A DNA stretch of 6,204 nt from a bacterium (GTDB lineage: Bacteria; Krumholzibacteriota; Krumholzibacteriia; WVZY01), in NCBI GenBank assembly GCA_027296025.1, contig JAPUJU010000083.1, positions 1 through 6,204 of the forward strand, in the 5' to 3' direction. Below are positions 1-6,204 of the stretch, piece after piece. The first letter of the stretch is position 1, and every line of letters starts with the position of its first letter. Position numbers and translations under genes: made by a program. The notes below the pieces were generated by a model that was given only the letters and a program-made list of their open reading frames with translations, did no database searches and was not told the DNA's origin.

Positions 1-1797
1 TACCACCAGGACGAGACCACGATGCTCAAAGAACTCGACCTGGCCGGCGACGTCGACCTTGGCAACGGTCGAATCGTATCCGATATCGATTTCTCGACGC
101 GAAACGTGTGGAGCATGCGTTACAACGAGTACCAGAAGAAGCTATTCTGGATCGGGGATGAGAAGAACGACGAGATCATCAACCTCTACTCGCTCGATAC
201 AGGTACGAAGGAAACCAGGAAATACACCGACGTCCCCTACATCTACGGCTGGCGCTGGAATCCCAGCGGCGAAGAAGTGGCGTACGTCGCTCGCCTCGGC
301 CACATGGAGGAACGCCTCGGTGAAGTCCGTGTCGTGAACCTCGAAACGGGCGAGGAACGCGTGATCTGTCAGGACACTCCGGAAATGCGCTTTACCTGGA
401 CGGCTCCGAGCTGGCACCCCGAAGGCAGGGGCGTTGTTGTCAGCATGTTGAAGGACGCCGATCGCAATCTTGGCAACGTCGCATATGTTAGCGTCACTTC
501 CGGCGATATCAAGATTCTCACAGACACCTCGAAGCCGCGTAGTTTCCCGTCTATCCTGAAGGATTGGCTCTCGCGCGACGAGTTTCTGTACACGTCCAAT
601 GAAGACGGCTTTCGCAACCTCTACCTTCACAATCTGTATACCGGTGACACGAAGCAGATCACGGAATTCAGACGCGACCAGACCGATGTGGAACTGATCC
701 AAAACGACGGCAAAACGCTTGCGTTCGTCGTGCTGAGCAATCCAATCGAGAACGAAGTCGTTCTGGTCGATCCGAAATCAGGTGAGGAGATGTTTCGCAT
801 GAAGGTGGACGTAAACGTCAGCACGCTGGACACAGAAGGGAACCGGCTTCTCGTGTCGACGACGTCGGGAACGAGCAAGTTTCAGATCGACGAGTGGACG
901 GTGACGGAGTCCGGTGTTGGTATGCAGACCCGAGTCGATGTGCCGGCCGATCTCAAAGAGAAAATCGTTCATGCGAAGCAGGAACGCGTCGAGTTTCCGA
1001 CCTTCGATGTCGATCCGAACACCAACAAGACGCGGATGCTCCATGGCTTTCTGTATGTGCCGGAAAAACCGCTACCCAGGGATCAACAGGTCGTCATGAT
1101 CCAGTCGTTCTACGGTGGGGGCAACTACTACAGCACACGCACGCAGATTCTGGCGGAGGCCGGTATTTATGTATTCAGTCCGTCTCCACGGGGAAGTCGT
1201 GGATTCGGTCGCGAGTTTGCGGCGTTAAACGACAAAGACCTCGGCGGAAACGAAATTATTGATATCATCTATGCGGCCAGATACGTCTCTGAAAAGCTCG
1301 GTATTCCGCCCGAGCGCGTGGGGTGCTATGGCGGGAGCCATGGCGGCTACGCAACGATGCGCCTGCTCACATTTCCGGGTGAGGTCAACGGGATCGAGGC
1401 GGACTTCGACTGGGGCTTCGGGATCAGCCACGCAGGGTTTTCGGACATTATTCAGTTCTATGAGTTCTGTAACATCCCCGACTGGGTCATTCTCGAAGCG
1501 GGCGATCCGAAGACAGAAGCCGACAAACTCAAAGATCGCTCACCGATTTATCATGCGGACAAGGGGCGCGGGAAACTGCTCCTGACGCATGGCACGAACG
1601 ACAGCCGCGTTCCGATCGAAGGCAGCCGCGCGATGGCGGCGTCCCTTCGCGAGCACGGAAAGGGAGTCGAGCTGATCGAGTTCGAAGGCCAGGGGCACGG
1701 TATCAAGGGGCTCGAAAACAACGTGCGGAACTATAACGTGTGGTTTCTGTTTCTGGAATCTCTGCCGACCGGAGACGAAGACCGCGCCTTGAACTAG
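1..1797 (+). CDS. S9 family (prolyl oligopeptidase-type) serine peptidase, 5' end outside window
   Basis: This is an alpha/beta-hydrolase peptidase of the S9 clan, which typically cleaves peptides, often after proline. Residue numbers count from the ATG at 22. Residues 1 to about 320 are the beta-propeller-like part, with repeated strands such as YIYGWRWNPSGEEVAYVA near 73-90. Residues about 335-591 are the hydrolase domain. The catalytic triad is visible: Ser439 in GGSHGG (codon 1336-1338), Asp527 in GTNDSRVP and His559 in GQGHG. The FYGGG stretch near 363-367 and PRGSRGFG near 389-396 are the usual S9 positions ahead of the nucleophile. The frame stays open upstream of 22 to the window edge (YHQDETT). 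The family usually has a longer N-terminus, often with a signal peptide, so the true start is probably outside and the ATG at 22 internal. The stop is TAG at 1795-1797. Family assignment is firm; substrate and location are not determinable here. Confidence 0.94.
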   Translation, partial: YHQDETTMLKELDLAGDVDLGNGRIVSDIDFSTRNVWSMRYNEYQKKLFWIGDEKNDEIINLYSLDTGTKETRKYTDVPYIYGWRWNPSGEEVAYVARLGHMEERLGEVRVVNLETGEERVICQDTPEMRFTWTAPSWHPEGRGVVVSMLKDADRNLGNVAYVSVTSGDIKILTDTSKPRSFPSILKDWLSRDEFLYTSNEDGFRNLYLHNLYTGDTKQITEFRRDQTDVELIQNDGKTLAFVVLSNPIENEVVLVDPKSGEEMFRMKVDVNVSTLDTEGNRLLVSTTSGTSKFQIDEWTVTESGVGMQTRVDVPADLKEKIVHAKQERVEFPTFDVDPNTNKTRMLHGFLYVPEKPLPRDQQVVMIQSFYGGGNYYSTRTQILAEAGIYVFSPSPRGSRGFGREFAALNDKDLGGNEIIDIIYAARYVSEKLGIPPERVGCYGGSHGGYATMRLLTFPGEVNGIEADFDWGFGISHAGFSDIIQFYEFCNIPDWVILEAGDPKTEADKLKDRSPIYHADKGRGKLLLTHGTNDSRVPIEGSRAMAASLREHGKGVELIEFEGQGHGIKGLENNVRNYNVWFLFLESLPTGDEDRALN

Positions 1798-1799
1798 TC

Positions 1800-1816
1800 A
1801 GCGACTTCGAGTCGCT
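1800..1816 (+). terminator. Perfect hairpin after the peptidase gene; weak terminator candidate
   Basis: AGCGACT and AGTCGCT form a perfect 7-bp stem around a TCG loop, starting 3 bases after the peptidase stop codon. Its position suggests transcript-end formation or 3' protection of the mRNA. The bases that follow (CACACATATCC) contain no T tract, so it is not a textbook intrinsic terminator. It could act with Rho or only stabilise RNA. Confidence 0.4.
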
Positions 1817-1866
1817 CACACATATCCAGATGACGGGCTCACGGCTCGGTATCGAGGGGCATTTGT

Positions 1867-1873
1867 GGAGGAG
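1867..1873 (+). promoter_or_regulatory. Ribosome binding site of the pirin gene
   Basis: GGAGGAG ends 2 bases before the ATG at 1876; counted from the GGAGG core the spacing is 4 bases. It is the strongest Shine-Dalgarno match in the window and supports the start chosen for the pirin gene. No convincing -35/-10 pair is visible in the 78-base gap, so the promoter for this gene is unresolved. Confidence 0.7.
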
Positions 1874-1875
1874 AC

Positions 1876-2778
1876 ATGTCGATACGACCAATCAAACGAA
1901 TCAGCGAATCGCAACCGACTCTGGAAGGCGCCGGGGTCCACCTGAGGCGTGCGTTCGGTTTCGGGCAAACGGGCGACTACGACCCGTTTCTCCTGCTGGA
2001 CGATTTTCGAAACGAAAATCCGAAGGATTATCTTGCAGGCTTTCCGTGGCACCCGCACCGGGGAATCGAGACGATCACGTACGTGCTCGCAGGCACGGTG
2101 AATCACAACGACAGCCTTGGAAACGGGGGGGCGCTGGGTGCCGGCGACGTTCAGTGGATGACCGCGGGTAGCGGAATCCTGCATCAGGAGATGCCGAAGG
2201 GAGACGAGGTCGGGCGGATGCACGGTTTCCAGTTGTGGGCAAACCTCCCCTCGTCGCTCAAGATGACAACACCTCGTTATCAGGACGTCTCGTCGAAAGA
2301 TATCCCGGTGGTCACGGATGATGACGGGACGAGCGTTCGCGTGGTGTGCGGGACGTTCTGGGGAGTGACCGGGCCGGTCGATGGCGTTGCGGCGGATCCG
2401 CGGTACCTTGACGTGTCCGTTCCGCCTGGACATCGCAAGAAGCTGACGGTCGAGACATCCCGTCATGCGTTTGCCTATGTCTTCGAAGGATCGGGGAGTT
2501 TTAGCGACGCATCCTCTCCCCGCCCGGTACAGACCGAACTGGAGCCGGACGGGAATACGTTTCTGGACGACATTGGGAATCATTCGCTCGTACTGTTTGA
2601 CAGCGGTGATGAGGTGGTGGTCCAGGCGGGCGAGCGAGGCATCCGCTTTCTGCTTGTGTCCGGAAAGCCTCTCGAGGAACCGGTTGCCTGGCGTGGCCCG
2701 ATTGTCATGAATACGAACACAGAGCTGCAGAAGGCGTACAACGAACTCCGCGACGGGACGTTCATCAAGAAACGATAA
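1876..2778 (+). CDS. Pirin family protein (bicupin)
   Basis: This is a complete 300-residue pirin, the normal bacterial length. The N-terminal cupin (about 20-125) carries the signature FPWHPHRGIETITY at 56-69 and GDVQWMTAGSGILHQEMP at 90-107. The four metal ligands known from human pirin are all present: His59, His61, His103 and Glu105. The C-terminal pirin domain covers about 170-290 and contains VFEGSGSF. Family members bind a mononuclear metal; some show quercetin 2,3-dioxygenase activity in vitro, and others modulate partner proteins or stress responses. The physiological substrate of most bacterial pirins is unknown, so no specific role is claimed. No signal peptide is seen, so it is probably cytoplasmic. 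The start follows a strong ribosome site. The TAA at 2776-2778 is 4 bases before the next gene, suggesting co-transcription with the TPR gene. Confidence 0.96.
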   Translation: MSIRPIKRISESQPTLEGAGVHLRRAFGFGQTGDYDPFLLLDDFRNENPKDYLAGFPWHPHRGIETITYVLAGTVNHNDSLGNGGALGAGDVQWMTAGSGILHQEMPKGDEVGRMHGFQLWANLPSSLKMTTPRYQDVSSKDIPVVTDDDGTSVRVVCGTFWGVTGPVDGVAADPRYLDVSVPPGHRKKLTVETSRHAFAYVFEGSGSFSDASSPRPVQTELEPDGNTFLDDIGNHSLVLFDSGDEVVVQAGERGIRFLLVSGKPLEEPVAWRGPIVMNTNTELQKAYNELRDGTFIKKR

Positions 2779-2782
2779 GTCC

Positions 2783-4444
2783 ATGCAACGCACTTTCGGG
2801 ATACTATGGACCGTGGCCGCGTTGGTGGTCACGAGCGGGCAGCTGCATGCGAAGGTATCGGAACCCTACTTCAATCTGGGAAACTACCAGCGCACCGTTA
2901 CCTCGTCGGTACCCGAGGCGGACCGATGGTTTCAGAGGGGGCTGCTTCAGGCGTACGGTTTCAATCACGAGGAGGCCGTGCGGTGTTTTGAAAAGGCCAC
3001 GGAGCTTGAGCCCGATTTTGCGATGGCGTACTGGGGAATCGCGTACGCTCTCGGCCCTAACTACAACAACCCGGTGATGGAAAGCGAGGCGTCGAAGCGC
3101 GCTTACGAGTCTATTGAAGCGGCGATCGCGCGCAAAGACGGAGTATCAGGCGTCGAGCGGGACCTCATCGACGCCCTGGCAAAGCGCTACGAGTGGCCGA
3201 TTCCTGAGGATCGAGAAGATCGAGCGCCACTCGATACGCTCTACGCAGATGCCATGCAGGGCGTTTACGAACGGCATCCGGATGATGCAGATGTTGCTGC
3301 GCTCTATGCGGAAGCAATCATGCAGCTTCGCCCATGGCACCTCTGGGCACGAAACGGAAAGCCGGCTCCGGGCACGTCCAAACTCCGGCAGGTCCTGGAG
3401 ACATCGCTCGAGCGCTGGCCGGATAATCCCGCCCTGTGTCATTTGTATATCCATACGATGGAACCGTCCCCCACAGCGGACGCCGCTCTCGATGCGGCGC
3501 ACCGACTCCGCAACCGCGTCCCGGACGCTGGCCATCTCGTCCACATGCCGTCGCACATTTACGTTCTGATGGGGGATTACGAAAACACGATCGAAACAAA
3601 CCTCACAGCAATCGAGGCCGATGAACGATTTGTCAAGCGTGAGGGCAAGATGAACTTTTTCACACTCTATCGGGTGCACAATTACCATTTTGTTGTGTAT
3701 GGGGCGATGTTCGATGGCCAGCGAAAACTCGCCATGAGAGCGGCCGAGCAGCTTGTGCGCGAGATTCCAGGCGAGCTGCTGGAGGCGTGGCCGGACTTTG
3801 TCGAGGCGTTTATCCCGACACCGCTGCATGTGCAGGTGAGGTTCGGTCGCTGGAAAGACATTCTGAAAGTCCGGGAACCTCCAGAGAACCAGCCGTACAC
3901 ACGGGCCATCTGGCATTACGCGCGAACCCTCTCCTACGCAACGCTGAATCGCGTGGATGAGGCGCGGGCCGAACTCGAGCGGCTGCAGGTCGTCGCGGCG
4001 GGGGTTCCGGAGTCACGAGTTCTCTTTAACAACACGTGTGAAGACATTCTTCGCATCGCGATTGCGATGGCGATGGGTGAGGTGGAGTATCGTCGCGGCG
4101 ATTTTGACACCGCGTTCAGAATTCTCCGCGAAGCCGTGCGACTCGACGACCGGCTCAATTATGACGAACCCTGGGGCTGGATGCAGCCGGTGCGACACGC
4201 CCTGGGCGCATTGCTTCTCGAACAGGGTCATGTGGAAGAAGCGGAAGAGGTGTACCGGGCTGATTTGAAACGCCACCCGAAAAACGGCTGGGCACTCCAT
4301 GGTCTGGCCGAATCACTACGACGCCAGGGCGAGACCGCCGAAGCGTCCGAGTGTGACTCGCGATTCAGGGGTGCCTGGACGCGGTCGGACACCAGGCTGA
4401 AGGCCTCGTGCTTTTGCCGGACCGGGGATTTTGCCGGGAAATAA
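2783..4444 (+). CDS. Exported tetratricopeptide-repeat protein
   Basis: This 553-residue protein begins with a signal peptide: a positive Arg3, a hydrophobic core at about 5-19 and a likely cleavage after LHA (residue 23), so it is probably periplasmic or envelope-associated. TPR helices are visible near 45-95 (WFQRGLLQAYGFNHEEAVRCFEK) and again in the C-terminal third at about 420-525, including ALGALLLEQGHVEEAEEVYR and GWALHGLAESLRRQGETAEA. The middle part is rich in His: CHLYIHTMEPSP at 219-230, GHLVHMPSHIY at 250-260 and HNYHF at 299-303. It ends with a CxC motif in KASCFCR (Cys543 and Cys545). From memory, this HMPSH plus C-terminal SCFC pattern recurs in uncharacterised TPR proteins of similar length. 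TPRs are protein-protein interaction scaffolds; the His and Cys clusters could bind metal, which is inference. It lies 4 bases after the pirin stop with only a weak ribosome site, so translational coupling is likely. The specific function is unknown. Confidence 0.88.
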   Translation: MQRTFGILWTVAALVVTSGQLHAKVSEPYFNLGNYQRTVTSSVPEADRWFQRGLLQAYGFNHEEAVRCFEKATELEPDFAMAYWGIAYALGPNYNNPVMESEASKRAYESIEAAIARKDGVSGVERDLIDALAKRYEWPIPEDREDRAPLDTLYADAMQGVYERHPDDADVAALYAEAIMQLRPWHLWARNGKPAPGTSKLRQVLETSLERWPDNPALCHLYIHTMEPSPTADAALDAAHRLRNRVPDAGHLVHMPSHIYVLMGDYENTIETNLTAIEADERFVKREGKMNFFTLYRVHNYHFVVYGAMFDGQRKLAMRAAEQLVREIPGELLEAWPDFVEAFIPTPLHVQVRFGRWKDILKVREPPENQPYTRAIWHYARTLSYATLNRVDEARAELERLQVVAAGVPESRVLFNNTCEDILRIAIAMAMGEVEYRRGDFDTAFRILREAVRLDDRLNYDEPWGWMQPVRHALGALLLEQGHVEEAEEVYRADLKRHPKNGWALHGLAESLRRQGETAEASECDSRFRGAWTRSDTRLKASCFCRTGDFAGK

Positions 4445-4484
4445 TCCCGTCCTCGAAAAGTGGTTCCTCCGCCCAAAAATCCGC

Positions 4485-4513
4485 TTGCATAATTGCAGAA
4501 CGTGTTGTATCCT
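4485..4513 (+). promoter_or_regulatory. Predicted sigma70-type promoter of the regulator-ahcY unit
   Basis: TTGCAT at 4485-4490 and TATCCT at 4508-4513 are separated by exactly 17 bases, a good -35/-10 pair. It lies in the only AT-richer stretch between the TPR gene and the regulator. Transcription would start near 4520, leaving a leader of only about 17 bases before the ATG at 4537. A shifted alternative, TTGCAG at 4493 with TATATC or TATCCG, is also possible. This is inference from the sequence only. Confidence 0.5.
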
Positions 4514-4514
4514 T

Positions 4515-4538
4515 ATATCCGGATGGTCGGATAGATAT
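4515..4538 (+). promoter_or_regulatory. Candidate operator: overlapping inverted repeats at the transcription and translation start
   Basis: Several overlapping symmetries crowd this stretch. ATATC (4515-4519) pairs with GATAT (4534-4538). TATCC (4516-4520) pairs with GGATA (4529-4533). ATCCGGAT (4517-4524) is a perfect 8-bp palindrome. The block begins just after the predicted -10 box and runs into the regulator's start codon, a typical place for a repressor site. ArsR-family dimers bind such palindromes, so autoregulation by the downstream product is the simplest reading. The exact half-sites cannot be chosen from one sequence. Confidence 0.45.
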
Positions 4539-5487
4539 GCAACTCAAAGAACGACAGATACTTGACCACATGGCGGCTCTGTCGGATCCGTACCGTTGTC
4601 GGCTCCTGTTCCTGCTCGAGGACCGCGAGTTGACCGTGTCGGATCTCTGTGCCGTGATGCAGCTTCCGCAATCCACGGTAAGCCGGCACCTGAAAACGCT
4701 TGGGGATCGCGGCTGGGTTGAGTCCCGCCCCGATGGCCCCCGGCGTTTGTACCGTGCGACAGGGGATGGCCTCGGTGAGAGCGCGCAGAAGCTCTGGGAG
4801 CTTACACGCGACGAGGTGCTCGAAACGTCTTGGTGCCAGTCCGATCGACGACGACTCGAGAGTGTGCTGGCGAGGCGACGCAGCCGCTCACAGGAATTTT
4901 TTGACGCCAGCGGCGCCGGTTGGGACTCACTTCGCGACGATCTCTTCGGAAGCACGTTCCATCTCGCGGCGTTGATGGCGCTCATGCCGGGCGCGAGTGT
5001 TGTCGGCGATCTTGGTTGTGGTACAGGGACGGTCATCGAAACGCTGGCGCCGTTTGTTCGCACGTTGATCGGAGTGGATTCCTCCGACGCGATGATCGCG
5101 GCCGCCTCGGCGCGTCTGCGACGTTTCGACAATGTGGAACTGCGCCCGGGTGAACTCACGGCGCTTCCGATTGACGATGCAGTATTGGATATGGCGACAC
5201 TGATGCTCGTGCTGCATCACCTCGAATGCCCGGAAGCAGCGATCGCAGAGGCGTCAAGGGCAACAAAGCCGGGAGGCAGGATTCTGATTGTCGACATGCT
5301 GCCACACGACCGCGCGGAATACCGGCAGGAGATGGGACACGTGTGGATGGGCTTTTCGAGAGAGAAGATCGAACGTTATCTGAGCGATGCCGGTTTCGGC
5401 GAGACGCATTTCGTTGCCCTGCCGCCGGCGCCAGAAGCAAAAGGACCTGAACTGTTTGCCGTATCGGCGAAGAAAAGGGAGAAATAA
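4537..5487 (+). CDS. ArsR-family regulator fused to a SAM-dependent methyltransferase domain (SahR-like)
   Basis: This 316-residue protein has two domains. Residues about 5-75 are an ArsR winged helix, with LSDPYRCRLLFLLE and the recognition region LPQSTVSRHLKTLGDRGWV. The segment that carries the CxC metal site in ArsR/SmtB sensors reads ELTVSDLC, so metal sensing is unlikely. Residues about 135-255 are a class I methyltransferase fold, with motif I DLGCGTG at 158-164, the acidic ribose-binding residue Asp181 in GVDSSD, and LPIDDAVLDMATLMLVLHHL at 210-229. ahcY starts 3 bases downstream. SahR of Proteobacteria has the same domain pair, neighbours ahcY and responds to SAH; by analogy this is probably a repressor of SAM-cycle genes, although catalytic activity cannot be excluded. 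An earlier in-frame ATG at 4408 would add 43 residues that do not resemble the family, overlap the TPR gene and lie before the predicted promoter, so 4537 is preferred, although its ribosome site (GGA at 4529) is weak. Confidence 0.92.
   Translation: MQLKERQILDHMAALSDPYRCRLLFLLEDRELTVSDLCAVMQLPQSTVSRHLKTLGDRGWVESRPDGPRRLYRATGDGLGESAQKLWELTRDEVLETSWCQSDRRRLESVLARRRSRSQEFFDASGAGWDSLRDDLFGSTFHLAALMALMPGASVVGDLGCGTGTVIETLAPFVRTLIGVDSSDAMIAAASARLRRFDNVELRPGELTALPIDDAVLDMATLMLVLHHLECPEAAIAEASRATKPGGRILIVDMLPHDRAEYRQEMGHVWMGFSREKIERYLSDAGFGETHFVALPPAPEAKGPELFAVSAKKREK
5476..5481 (+). promoter_or_regulatory. Ribosome binding site of ahcY
   Basis: AGGGAG lies within the last codons of the regulator gene and ends 9 bases before the ATG at 5491. 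This favours 5491 over the second in-frame ATG at 5500, and suggests that translation of the enzyme is linked to that of the regulator. Confidence 0.6.
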
Positions 5488-5490
5488 CTG

Positions 5491-6204
5491 ATGAGTACGA
5501 TGATCAACAGTGGTGTACACCCGTTCGACCTCGCGAAAAAGGCAGGTCGCGAACCTTTCAAGATCAAGGAGCTCGCGCTCTCAGAGTTGGGGCGCAAAGA
5601 GATCGAGCTTGCCGAACACGAAATGCCGGGCCTGATGTCTGTACGCGAGAAGTACGCGGGCTCAAAACCACTCTCTGGAAGGAAGATTATGGGCAGCCTC
5701 CATATGACCGTGCAGACGGCCGTGCTCATGGAGACGCTCACAGAACTCGGCGCGGACGTGCGCTGGGCGAGCTGCAACATTTTTTCCACACAGGATCATG
5801 CGGCAGCCGCAGTTGCGGTCGGTCCGAGCGGCACGGTGGAAAACCCGCGCGGGATTCCCATATTCGCGTGGAAGGGCGAGACACTCGACGAATACTGGTG
5901 GTGCACGAGTGAAGCACTGATGTGGCCGGACGGTTCCGGACCGAACCTGATCGTGGACGACGGTGGCGATGCAACGCTCTTGATTCATAAGGGAAAGGAG
6001 TTTGAGGATGCCGGTGCCGTGCCGGAGTACGATCCGGAAAACGACTCGGAAGAGTGGGGTTCGATCGTTACGCTGCTTCGGGAGGAGCTGATCAGGAACC
6101 CGAAGCGTTGGAATACCGTTGCAGAAAACATGGCGGGCGTCTCTGAGGAGACGACGACCGGTGTGCTCCGTCTCGCACAGATGCAGACGGCCGGCACGCT
6201 GCTC
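5491..6204 (+). CDS. ahcY: Adenosylhomocysteinase (S-adenosylhomocysteine hydrolase), 3' end outside window
   Basis: The enzyme reversibly hydrolyses S-adenosyl-L-homocysteine to adenosine and homocysteine using bound NAD, relieving product inhibition of methyltransferases and feeding methionine regeneration. It acts in the cytoplasm, usually as a tetramer. The window holds 238 codons, open to the right edge; long-form enzymes are about 470 residues. Signatures of the substrate-binding domain are clear: HMTVQTAVL from 71 (His71 matches human His55), CNIFSTQDH at 95-103, DDGGD at 156-160 and SEETTTG at 218-224 (Glu220 matches human Glu156). Residues about 167-212 (KGKEFEDAG to RWNTVAEN) form the roughly 40-residue insertion found in many bacterial, plant and Plasmodium enzymes but missing from human AHCY. 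The catalytic Lys/Asp pair and the NAD-binding Rossmann domain lie beyond the window. The start is 3 bases after the regulator's stop, so the two genes form an operon. Confidence 0.97.
   Translation, partial: MSTMINSGVHPFDLAKKAGREPFKIKELALSELGRKEIELAEHEMPGLMSVREKYAGSKPLSGRKIMGSLHMTVQTAVLMETLTELGADVRWASCNIFSTQDHAAAAVAVGPSGTVENPRGIPIFAWKGETLDEYWWCTSEALMWPDGSGPNLIVDDGGDATLLIHKGKEFEDAGAVPEYDPENDSEEWGSIVTLLREELIRNPKRWNTVAENMAGVSEETTTGVLRLAQMQTAGTLL

Noticed and set aside
1816..2832. Long open frame of 338 codons on the minus strand, antisense to the pirin gene
   Set aside because: It mirrors the whole pirin gene, whose conserved motifs prove the + strand frame. The antisense protein has no recognisable domain, and GC-rich coding DNA often leaves such frames open.
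3146..3916. Open frame of 256 codons on the minus strand inside the TPR gene
   Set aside because: It is antisense to a gene with a signal peptide and clear TPR and His motifs, and its product is unlike any family I know.
4425..4449. Inverted repeats GGGATT/AATCCC and CGGGA/TCCCG at the end of the TPR gene, as a terminator
   Set aside because: The stems are only 5-6 bp, compete with each other, overlap the stop codon and have no T tract after them.
4445..4536. Possible SAH or SAM riboswitch upstream of the regulator-ahcY operon
   Set aside because: The 92-base gap lacks the conserved core of the SAH riboswitch as I know it, and the predicted promoter leaves a leader of only about 17 bases. 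Control by the encoded protein is more likely.
4629..4650. Metal-sensing ArsR/SmtB site in the regulator
   Set aside because: The position of the CxC motif reads ELTVSDLC with one Cys, so an arsenic- or zinc-sensor label would not be supported.
4365..5159. Open frame of 264 codons on the minus strand across the promoter and regulator gene
   Set aside because: It is a Ser/Arg-rich low-complexity translation, opposite an unmistakable ArsR-methyltransferase gene and spanning its promoter.

Overview
The window looks like chromosomal DNA from a moderately GC-rich bacterium. It is densely coded, all genes lie on the + strand, and gaps between them run from 3 to about 90 bases. The gene content is an S9 peptidase, a pirin, an exported TPR protein, an ArsR-methyltransferase regulator and a long-form adenosylhomocysteinase. 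This combination fits Gram-negative groups such as Gemmatimonadota, Rhodothermota/Balneolota or Acidobacteriota, but nothing here fixes the phylum. I see no insertion sequence, integrase, tRNA, rRNA, CRISPR array or phage gene.

Layout: (1) 1-1797, the 3' part of an S9 (prolyl-oligopeptidase type) serine peptidase, entering from the left edge. (2) A 78-base gap with a perfect 7-bp hairpin. (3) 1876-2778, a complete pirin. (4) 2783-4444, a TPR protein with a signal peptide, only 4 bases after the pirin stop. (5) A 92-base gap with a sigma70-like promoter and overlapping inverted repeats. (6) 4537-5487, an ArsR-type winged helix fused to a class I SAM-dependent methyltransferase fold. (7) 5491 to the right edge, the N-terminal half of adenosylhomocysteinase (ahcY), starting 3 bases after the regulator's stop.

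The window holds two functional blocks. The left one (peptidase, pirin, TPR protein) is a loose same-strand cluster with no obvious shared pathway. The right one is a coherent S-adenosylmethionine (SAM) cycle unit: the regulator's C-terminal domain is of the kind that binds SAM or S-adenosylhomocysteine (SAH), and the next gene makes the enzyme that removes SAH. This matches the arrangement known for SahR, an ArsR-family SAH-responsive regulator described in Proteobacteria. The most interesting feature is the possible autoregulatory operator overlapping the predicted transcription start and the start codon of this regulator. I do not see a clearly new biological system; the genes belong to recognisable families.
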